From Deltaproteobacteria bacterium (GTDB taxonomy: Bacteria > Desulfobacterota > Desulfobulbia > Desulfobulbales > BM004): a stretch of DNA of 5,211 nt. Under the pieces are notes generated by a model. It was not told the DNA's origin and did not search any database. It saw nothing but the letters and a program-made list of their open reading frames with translations. The position numbers were made by a program, and so were the translations under genes. Numbering within the stretch: position 1 is the first letter of the stretch; the number at the start of each line of letters is the position of its first letter. This document shows positions 1 through 5,211 of this stretch, one piece after another. The stretch lies in assembly GCA_019312695.1 (NCBI GenBank), contig JAFDCT010000286.1, positions 1-5,211 on the forward strand, read 5' to 3'.

Positions 1-57
1 GTTGGACTCATTGATGATAAATTACTGTTTTATACTTTGAAAAGGAGGGTGTCATGA
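1..57 (+). CDS. 3' end of upstream gene, possibly a CheW-like adaptor (WspD position)
   Basis: Frame 1 is open from the window edge to a TGA at 55-57 and encodes only 18 residues, beginning VGLIDDKLLF. The TGA overlaps the ATG of the following kinase gene as ATGA, the usual sign of a translationally coupled operon gene. The pattern hydrophobic-G-L-I-D-D-K-L-L-F resembles the last strand of CheW domains, where a 'D-(D/G)-R/K-L-L' turn is common. In Pseudomonas wsp operons the gene before wspE is the CheW-like wspD, so position and residues agree. Eighteen residues are too few for a family assignment. Frame 2 is also open as far as a TGA at 38-40, but it gives no such match and no overlap with the next start. 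The existence of an upstream coupled gene is fairly likely; its identity is inferred. Confidence 0.5.
   Translation, partial: VGLIDDKLLFYTLKRRVS
42..48 (+). promoter_or_regulatory. Strong Shine-Dalgarno site for the wspE-type kinase gene
   Basis: AAGGAGG lies five bases before the ATG at 54, a near-perfect anti-16S match. It decides in favour of ATG 54 over the later in-frame ATG at 87. It sits inside the last codons of the upstream reading frame, consistent with coupled translation. Confidence 0.88.
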
Positions 58-2366
58 GTCCTCCGGATGGATTTGGGGGGTTTTCCATGCTGGATCTTTT
101 CCGGCTCGAGGCTGAAAACTACTGCAGGCAACTCTCAGAAGGTCTTATTACGCTTGAAATAGATCCGACTTCCCCTGAGTTGCTTACCCACCTCATGCGT
201 GCATCTCATTCCATAAAAGGCGCCGCAAGAATTGTAGACATACTTGCTGCTGTCAAGCTTGCCCATGCCATGGAAGATGTATTTGTTGCAGCACATAATG
301 GAAAAATTATTATTGCCCGGGACGATATTGATATATTAAAGGAATGTATCGGCATGCTCCTTGCCATTGCCACAGTCCATGAAACTGATTCAGGAATTTT
401 GTTGGCTGACCATGATGCAGAAGTGAATGAAGTGATTAAAAAACTTCATACTATCAGCCAAAAGCAAAGACCAGCCGAGCCCGCATCCGTCCCACAAAAA
501 ATTGGTCCCAAAGAAGAAGTAGCTGCAAAATCCCCTGAACCAGAGTCTAAGCACAAACTGACTGGAGCAGGAAAAAAACCTGCCCGGCGGGCTGAGGACA
601 AGGACGGTATCAGGGCTGTCCGTGTATCTGCCCAGAACATGGATCGTATGATGGGGTTGGCTGGCGAGTCACTTATTGAATCCCGCTGGCTTCCCACTTT
701 TAATAAGGAATTGCTCAAACTTAAATACCGCCTGGACGAACTCTATAAATCCTTTGATACGATTGAGGAAAACCTACAGACGAAAAAAACTGACGAACTT
801 ACCGTAAATCTTTTTCATGATTTGCAGGACAAGCTTGAACTCTGTCGCAGCATGCTGAAACAGGACATGGAAGTCCTAGAGGATCATGCCAGACATGCCA
901 CTAACATCTCGCACCGTCTTTTTAGTGAAATCATCAGCAACCGAATGCGGCCCTTTTCAGAAGGCATCAGGGGTTTTCCCCGCATGGTCCGCGATGTTTC
1001 CCGTGAACTGGGTAAGGATATAAACTTCGAGGTAATTGGCCATGACACCATGGTTGACCGCGACATACTTGATAAGATTGAGGCACCGCTGAACCATATG
1101 ATCAGGAATGCCATTGATCATGGTATTGAACTTCCTGTTGAACGTATTGCCCAGGGTAAAGCTGAAAAAGGCACTATCCAACTTATTGCGCGACACAGTG
1201 CAGGTATGCTGAGCATAACCGTGAAAGACGACGGCCGAGGAGTTGATATTGAGAAGTTGCGCCAGGCCATTATAGAAAAAAAACTTTGTACCCCGGAAAT
1301 AGCTGCTGATCTTTCTAAAAGTGAACTTCTCGACTTTCTGCTGCTGCCGAACTTCTCAACAAAAAAGAGTGTCAGCGAGGTTTCCGGACGCGGTGTAGGT
1401 ATGGACGTAGTGCACTCGGTAATAAATGAAGTCCGTGGTAATATCCGCTCCTCAACAAAATTGAACAAAGGCGCGACCTTCGAAATGCAGCTGCCGATAA
1501 CGCTTTCGGTTCTTCGATCCCTTATGACTGAAATAAACAGTGAGCTATATGCTTTTCCTCTTGTAGCCATTGACCATGTCCTGCAGCTGACACCCGACCA
1601 GATACAGGAAGTCGAGGGCAGACAGTATTTCATCTATCATGAAAAAAGGATTGGAATCGTTTCTGCCCAACAGGTATTTAAAACTAAGACCTCAGCTGAA
1701 ACGTGTGCAGAATGTTTTTATGTCATAGTTTTCAGTGACAGAGTCAACACCTATGGCCTTATTGTTGATAAGCTCATGGGAGTCAGGGACCTTGTTGTTC
1801 AGCGGCTTGATCCCCGTCTTGGCAAAATAAAGGATATTAATTCCGCCGCAATCCTTGAAGACGGCACACCTGTTCTTATCATAGACGTCGAAGATGTCTT
1901 CCGGTCACTCGATCAGTTAATAAGCGGAGACCGGGTTATCCCGATCGGCAAAAAGGAAGAGAGTAAAAGGCGCACAAAGCGCATTCTGGTGGCAGACGAT
2001 TCAATTACCGTCCGTGAAGTTGAGAGAAAAATGCTTCTTGCCCAGGGGTATGAAGTCGATGTGGCAGTTGACGGCATGGACGCTTGGAATACACTGCGGG
2101 CCAATGTTTATGACCTGATTATTTCCGATATTGATATGCCCCGCATGAATGGTTTTGAACTTGTCTCTCTAATTAAAAATGACCCCAAGCTGCATAATTT
2201 GCCTGTTATCATCGTCTCGTATAAAGACCGTGAAACTGACAGGCAGCAGGGGCTTCAAGTTGGAGCAGATTACTACCTCACCAAAGGCAGTTTCCAAGAT
2301 CAGTCACTTGTAAATGCTGTTCTTGACCTTATTGGTGAGGCCCAGGAAGAGGTAACTGGAAAATAA
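54..2366 (+). CDS. wspE: Hybrid CheA-type sensor histidine kinase with C-terminal receiver (WspE)
   Basis: A 770-residue cytoplasmic CheA-family kinase, expected to work in a chemoreceptor-CheW array. Residues 12-135 form the HPt (P1) domain, with phosphoacceptor His52 in HSIKGAA. Residues 137-183 are a Pro/Lys/Glu-rich linker, and no recognisable P2 domain is present. The dimerisation region runs about 186-320. The HATPase has its N box at 347-358 (Asn352, Asp355, His356), a G1 box DDGRG at 392-396 and a G2 box GRGVGMD at 445-451. A CheW-like P5 domain spans about 483-625. A receiver fills 642-760, with acidic pair Asp648/Asp649, phosphoacceptor Asp692, Ser722 and Lys744. No membrane segment is seen. 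By analogy with Pseudomonas Wsp, it phosphorylates the WspR-type cyclase and the WspF-type methylesterase encoded next to it. The gene order, the missing P2 and the fused receiver favour WspE over a flagellar CheA. The receiver may act as a phosphate sink or a brake (inference). Confidence 0.93.
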   Translation: MSPPDGFGGFSMLDLFRLEAENYCRQLSEGLITLEIDPTSPELLTHLMRASHSIKGAARIVDILAAVKLAHAMEDVFVAAHNGKIIIARDDIDILKECIGMLLAIATVHETDSGILLADHDAEVNEVIKKLHTISQKQRPAEPASVPQKIGPKEEVAAKSPEPESKHKLTGAGKKPARRAEDKDGIRAVRVSAQNMDRMMGLAGESLIESRWLPTFNKELLKLKYRLDELYKSFDTIEENLQTKKTDELTVNLFHDLQDKLELCRSMLKQDMEVLEDHARHATNISHRLFSEIISNRMRPFSEGIRGFPRMVRDVSRELGKDINFEVIGHDTMVDRDILDKIEAPLNHMIRNAIDHGIELPVERIAQGKAEKGTIQLIARHSAGMLSITVKDDGRGVDIEKLRQAIIEKKLCTPEIAADLSKSELLDFLLLPNFSTKKSVSEVSGRGVGMDVVHSVINEVRGNIRSSTKLNKGATFEMQLPITLSVLRSLMTEINSELYAFPLVAIDHVLQLTPDQIQEVEGRQYFIYHEKRIGIVSAQQVFKTKTSAETCAECFYVIVFSDRVNTYGLIVDKLMGVRDLVVQRLDPRLGKIKDINSAAILEDGTPVLIIDVEDVFRSLDQLISGDRVIPIGKKEESKRRTKRILVADDSITVREVERKMLLAQGYEVDVAVDGMDAWNTLRANVYDLIISDIDMPRMNGFELVSLIKNDPKLHNLPVIIVSYKDRETDRQQGLQVGADYYLTKGSFQDQSLVNAVLDLIGEAQEEVTGK

Positions 2367-2456
2367 TCCAGACATTGAAATTAAACCTTGAATGCTTAAG
2401 AATTTCATCCTTCAGCGTTGCATAATGCTTTATATACTAGATTACGAGGTCTGCTG
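2367..2456 (+). other. 90-base spacer between wspE and wspF
   Basis: This is the longest non-coding gap in the window, while the two other wsp junctions are four-base overlaps. It contains a 7-bp inverted repeat (TGAAATT at 2376-2382, AATTTCA at 2401-2407) with an 18-base loop, a GCAT-A-ATGC palindrome at 2420-2428, and a direct repeat AATGCTT at 2391-2397 and 2424-2430. None is followed by a T-run, so no intrinsic terminator is supported. A TATACT at 2433-2438 has no acceptable -35 box 16-18 bases upstream. No function is assigned. Confidence 0.5.
2446..2449 (+). promoter_or_regulatory. Ribosome binding site deciding the TTG start of wspF
   Basis: GAGG ends seven bases before the TTG at 2457, a good spacing. 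No comparable purine-rich site precedes the alternative in-frame TTG at 2418. The site supports the shorter protein, which then begins MKIGIVND, exactly where receiver domains of this family begin. Confidence 0.75.
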
Positions 2457-3494
2457 TTGAAAATTGGCATTGTAAATGATCTGGTAATATGTATCGAAAG
2501 CCTGCAAAAGGTGCTGGCAACGGTCCCTGAATATGAGGTGATCTGGGTCGCTAAAAACGGTTTTGAGGCGGTAGAGCGATGTAAAGAGATTACCCCGGAT
2601 CTCGTCTTAATGGACCTGATCATGCCTGTGATGAACGGCGTTGAGGCTACCCGCAGAATCATGCAGTCAACTCCCTGTGCCATACTGGTTGTAACTTCAA
2701 CGGTAACGGGAAATTCTGCCAAAGTTTTTGAAGCCATGGGTGTCGGCGCATTGGATGCTGTAGCAACACCTGTTATCGGCGCAGCAGGTGTTGCGGGCAC
2801 AGGTGATGAGCTCTTAAAAAAAATCTACCGCATCGGCCAGCTGATAGGCACAGTTTCCCCAAAACCCGTCAAAACTCCTCAGGTAGTTGCAAAACCAAAA
2901 GTTGAAATAGATGGTGTTGACCTTGTAATTTTAGGAAGTTCAACAGGCGGACCTCAGATTCTTATTAACATCCTCTCAACCTTTCCAAAAAATTTTCCTG
3001 CTGCCTTTATTGTCATCCAGCATTTGAACCAGCAGTTTACCCCCGGCCTTGTCAACTGGATGGACTCCCAGATTAATATGCCCGTTCGCATTGCCAATGA
3101 TGGTGCCATACCAGAGTCCGGCAAGGTGCTCATGGCATGTACTGACCATCATCTGGTCATGACCCCGAAATTAACCTTGAGTTATTCCATTGAGCCGAAG
3201 GAAAACTTCAATCACCCGTCGGTTGATGTATTCTTCTTCAGTGTTGCAAAATATTGGCCCGCGTCAGGCATTGCCGCCATCCTGACAGGGATGGGGAGAG
3301 ACGGCGCGGAAGGTCTTCTTGCGCTTCATAATCGTAACTGGTATACAATTGCTCAAGATCGTAGATCAAGCATTGTCTATGGTATGCCCAAGGCAGCTGC
3401 ACAGATTGGCGCAGCAACTGATATTCTCCCTGCCGGCAGCATCGGCAAGGCAATCAGCGATTTCCTACTTTTTAAAAAGAAAAAATCCTTATGA
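2457..3494 (+). CDS. wspF: CheB-type protein-glutamate methylesterase/deamidase (WspF)
   Basis: A 345-residue receiver-methylesterase protein that should remove methyl groups from chemoreceptor glutamates once phosphorylated by the kinase encoded upstream. The receiver covers 1-125, with Asp8, phosphoacceptor Asp53 in LMDLIMP and Thr80. The usual acidic pair is Asn7-Asp8, and the usual receiver Lys is Thr104 (VATP); as I recall it, Pseudomonas WspF shares both departures. A Pro/Lys-rich linker (132-152) leads to the CheB catalytic domain (154-340), with the triad Ser162 (GSSTGG), His189 (IQHL) and Asp282 (GMGRDGAEG). The receiver phrase TPDLVLMDLIMPVMNGVEAT and the IGQLIG segment after the receiver also resemble WspF, as I remember its sequence. 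The start is TTG at 2457; an upstream in-frame TTG at 2418 would add 13 residues that fit no receiver. The TGA stop overlaps the wspR start. The C-terminus is Lys-rich (KKKK). In Pseudomonas, loss of WspF leaves the pathway constitutively on and raises cyclic di-GMP. Confidence 0.92.
   Translation: MKIGIVNDLVICIESLQKVLATVPEYEVIWVAKNGFEAVERCKEITPDLVLMDLIMPVMNGVEATRRIMQSTPCAILVVTSTVTGNSAKVFEAMGVGALDAVATPVIGAAGVAGTGDELLKKIYRIGQLIGTVSPKPVKTPQVVAKPKVEIDGVDLVILGSSTGGPQILINILSTFPKNFPAAFIVIQHLNQQFTPGLVNWMDSQINMPVRIANDGAIPESGKVLMACTDHHLVMTPKLTLSYSIEPKENFNHPSVDVFFFSVAKYWPASGIAAILTGMGRDGAEGLLALHNRNWYTIAQDRRSSIVYGMPKAAAQIGAATDILPAGSIGKAISDFLLFKKKKSL
3491..3494 (+). promoter_or_regulatory. ATGA stop-start overlap coupling wspF and wspR translation
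   Basis: The wspR ATG (3491-3493) and the wspF TGA (3492-3494) share bases. Upstream there are only A-rich bases with a single G and no clear Shine-Dalgarno match. Translation of the cyclase therefore probably depends on ribosomes finishing wspF, which would keep the two outputs of the kinase in fixed proportion (inference). Confidence 0.75.
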
Positions 3495-4513
3495 CTGAAA
3501 CAGAAAACCAAAAAATCTCCTTCAATCACCATAAGATCATCGTGCTGCTCGTTGATGATCAACCGATGATAGCTGAAGCAGTCAGAAGAGCACTCAGCAG
3601 TGAGGAGGATATAGAATTTCATTACTGTCAGGATCCTACCGAGGCAATAAAACTTGCCCCGAAAATAAATACGACTGTCATACTGCAGGATTTAGTGATG
3701 CCGGAAATTGACGGCTTGATGATGGTACGTTACTTCAGAGTGAATAAAGCTAGTGCCCAAATACCTATCATAGTTCTTTCGACCAAGGAAGAAGCCACCA
3801 TCAAGAGTGAAGCCTTTCAACTCGGCGCCAATGACTATCTCGTCAAATTACCTGACAAAATTGAACTCATTGCCAGGATCCGCTATCATTCCCATGCTTA
3901 CATTACCCAACTTGAAAGAGATGCTGCATTCCACGCTCTTGAAGAGAGCCGGGAGCAACTGGCCGAAGCTAACCGCACCCTCCAGAAACTATCATCTCTG
4001 GATGGCTTAACCGGTATTGCCAACCGCAGGAGTTTTGATGAAATTCTCAATAAAGAATGGCTCAGGGCAATGCGCAACAATGAACCCATTGGCCTCATCA
4101 TGCTCGATATTGAATTTTTTAAATTATATAACGATCATTACGGCCATCAGGGAGGAGATGACTGCCTGAAAAAAGTAGCAAAGGGACTAGTGGCAACAAT
4201 TAACCGTGAAGCTGATTTCCTGGCACGATACGGCGGTGAGGAATTCTCTGCTGTTCTTCCAGATACGGATCTGCAGGGTGCCTTCAAAGTCGCTGAAGAG
4301 ATGCACCAAGCAATTAAATCCCTACAGATCGAACATGCCAAATCAAAAGTAGCCGATACTATCAGCATCAGCATTGGAGCGGCTTCAATAGTACCGCAAA
4401 AGGATACTGAGCCTGAAGTACTGATTGCTGCTGCGGACCAGGCTCTTTATAAGGCGAAAGAAGAAGGCCGTGACCGGGTGATGCCAGCAGAAATTGGACC
4501 AGATGCAGCCTGA
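3491..4513 (+). CDS. wspR: Response regulator diguanylate cyclase (WspR)
   Basis: A 340-residue receiver-GGDEF protein expected to make cyclic di-GMP from two GTP when phosphorylated by the WspE-type kinase. The receiver spans about 15-130: Asp22/Asp23, phosphoacceptor Asp67 in ILQDLVMP, Ser97 in IIVLSTKEE, and Lys119 in YLVKLPD. From my knowledge of P. aeruginosa WspR, these phrases and the RIRYHS helix match that protein closely. A helical, probably coiled-coil linker (about 133-167) resembles the WspR stalk that mediates oligomerisation. The GGDEF domain (168-331) starts at DGLTGIANRR and carries metal ligand Asp206, Lys211, Asn214, Asp223 and the active-site GGEEF at 248-252. An intact inhibitory RxxD site (Arg239-Asp242) lies five residues before it, so product feedback inhibition is expected. 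The second acid of the DxDxFK motif is Glu208 instead of Asp. No membrane segment is present. The gene overlaps wspF by four bases. Confidence 0.95.
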   Translation: MTETENQKISFNHHKIIVLLVDDQPMIAEAVRRALSSEEDIEFHYCQDPTEAIKLAPKINTTVILQDLVMPEIDGLMMVRYFRVNKASAQIPIIVLSTKEEATIKSEAFQLGANDYLVKLPDKIELIARIRYHSHAYITQLERDAAFHALEESREQLAEANRTLQKLSSLDGLTGIANRRSFDEILNKEWLRAMRNNEPIGLIMLDIEFFKLYNDHYGHQGGDDCLKKVAKGLVATINREADFLARYGGEEFSAVLPDTDLQGAFKVAEEMHQAIKSLQIEHAKSKVADTISISIGAASIVPQKDTEPEVLIAAADQALYKAKEEGRDRVMPAEIGPDAA

Positions 4514-4563
4514 TTGCCAGCAAAGTCCTCTCCGGAATAAAAAAACTCGATTCGTTATCTTCC
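4514..4563 (+). other. Short spacer between wspR and recC, no terminator seen
   Basis: These 50 bases hold a TCCGGA palindrome at 4531-4536 followed by a run of seven A (4539-4545). On the + strand this is A-rich instead of T-rich, so it is not an intrinsic terminator for wspR. No promoter hexamers with proper spacing were found. Read-through from the wsp genes into recC is possible. Confidence 0.5.
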
Positions 4564-5211
4564 ATGCCCGGCTTTCATCTCTATTCAAGCAACAAACTTG
4601 AAATACTCGCTGACACCTTTGCGGATTTAGTCCAAGCCCAGCCAATTTCACCATTACAGAAAGAAATAATTCTCGTCCAGAGCAGGGGCATGGCCCGGTG
4701 GCTTGCCATGGAAACTGCAGCCAGACTAACTATCTGGGCCAACTGTGACTGTCCCTTTCCAAACACTTTTATCCGAAAAATATACAAACTGCTGCTGCCT
4801 GAAAAATCTGAAGTTTCTGTTTTTGGTAAAGAATTTTCCCTCTGGCATATAATGAACATCCTGCCGGAAATGTTACACGACCCGCATTTCTCAAAAGTAG
4901 CTGCATATGTAGATACCGGTGACGACCTGAAACTCTACCAACTTGCCCGGGAAGCTGCTGACCTCTTTGACCAGTACACCCTTTTCAGACCCCGGATGAT
5001 TCTTGGTTGGGAGAACGATATCAAGCAGGTCCCTACTGATCAAGTCTGGCAGTCAATCCTTTGGTGTCGGCTTGTTAACCATCTTCATCAGCATCTAAAA
5101 CTTCCCGAACAACACCGGGCCAAACTTTTACAGTTTTTTGAAGAAAAAATTACAGACCCGGCTTTTAATCCAGCAGCATTACCTCCCAGGATATCAGTCT
5201 TCGGTATTTCA
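4564..5211 (+). CDS. recC: RecC, exodeoxyribonuclease V gamma subunit (N-terminal part, cut by window end)
   Basis: The frame stays open from ATG 4564 to the last base and encodes 216 residues of a protein that in E. coli has about 1,120. RecC is the non-catalytic scaffold of the RecBCD helicase-nuclease: it splits the DNA strands and recognises Chi during double-strand break repair. Recognition rests on colinear motifs: FHLYSSNKLE at 4-13 (E. coli RVYHSNRLD), ILVQSRGMARWL at 36-47 (ILVQSTGMAQWL), AN-(x3)-PFPNTFI from residue 59, and AADLFDQYTLFRP (AADLFDQYLVYRP). ATG 4564 is the first ATG, GTG or TTG in this frame after a TGA at 4471-4473, so the start is well fixed unless a rare codon is used. 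No Shine-Dalgarno sequence stands before it; the nearest bases are pyrimidine-rich. recB and recD would be expected further downstream. Its 50-base distance from wspR suggests co-transcription, but no functional link is implied. Confidence 0.93.
   Translation, partial: MPGFHLYSSNKLEILADTFADLVQAQPISPLQKEIILVQSRGMARWLAMETAARLTIWANCDCPFPNTFIRKIYKLLLPEKSEVSVFGKEFSLWHIMNILPEMLHDPHFSKVAAYVDTGDDLKLYQLAREAADLFDQYTLFRPRMILGWENDIKQVPTDQVWQSILWCRLVNHLHQHLKLPEQHRAKLLQFFEEKITDPAFNPAALPPRISVFGIS

Noticed and set aside
31..36. TATACT as a -10 promoter element before wspE
   Set aside because: No -35 box lies 16-18 bases upstream (TTGATG at 11-16 leaves only 14 bases), and the site falls in the probable coding end of the upstream gene.
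1118..1633. 171-codon open frame on the minus strand inside wspE
   Set aside because: It lies fully antisense to the conserved ATPase and CheW-like domains, its translation shows no known motif, and no suitable start context was seen. It is a shadow of the + strand coding pattern, as are the other minus-strand frames in the window.
2418..2456. Alternative TTG start giving wspF 13 extra residues
   Set aside because: The added residues precede the first receiver strand and match nothing in the family, and no ribosome binding site stands before it. TTG 2457 has GAGG at the right distance.
3807..4010. 67-codon overlapping + strand frame inside wspR
   Set aside because: It overlaps conserved receiver and linker sequence in another frame, and its product has no recognisable features.
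4496..4528. Hairpin from GGAC (4496-4499) and GTCC (4525-4528)
   Set aside because: Four base pairs with a 25-base loop that spans the wspR stop codon are expected by chance.
4531..4545. TCCGGA palindrome plus A-run as a terminator
   Set aside because: The stem is too short, with no loop, and the tract is A on the + strand. Read on the minus strand there is no gene that would need termination here.
4581..4859. 92-codon minus-strand frame at the start of recC
   Set aside because: The + strand frame matches RecC motifs clearly across the same bases, so the antisense frame is not credible.

Overview
This window most likely comes from a Gram-negative bacterium of moderate GC (mid-40s percent by eye). 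I infer a deltaproteobacterial (Desulfobacterota) relative, because a Wsp-type signalling cluster sits beside a RecBCD-type recC in a genome with much lower GC than Pseudomonas. The taxonomic call is tentative. All genes lie on the + strand and coding is dense.

Layout. Bases 1-57 hold the last codons of an upstream gene, perhaps a CheW-like adaptor (the wspD position). Its stop overlaps the start of the next gene by ATGA. Bases 54-2366 encode a hybrid CheA histidine kinase with a C-terminal receiver (WspE type). After a 90-base gap, 2457-3494 encodes a CheB-like methylesterase (WspF type) that probably starts at TTG. Bases 3491-4513 encode a receiver-GGDEF diguanylate cyclase (WspR type), which overlaps wspF by ATGA. 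After 50 bases, 4564-5211 encodes the N-terminal 216 residues of RecC (exonuclease V gamma subunit), cut off by the window end.

How the genes work together. By analogy with the Pseudomonas Wsp system, a membrane chemoreceptor (outside the window) and CheW adaptors control WspE autophosphorylation on the HPt histidine. WspE passes phosphate to WspR, which then makes cyclic di-GMP and promotes surface attachment and biofilm formation. It also passes phosphate to WspF, which demethylates the receptor and resets the pathway. All key catalytic residues for this circuit are visible. RecC belongs to an unrelated DNA repair pathway, although no terminator separates it from wspR.

I see no RNA genes, mobile elements, CRISPR arrays or convincing promoters. 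The window reads as a known type of system in what may be a less-studied host, not as an undescribed system. The points worth a second look are the receiver-domain departures in WspF and WspR, the A8 tract in wspF, the isolated wspE-wspF gap, and the linkage to recC.
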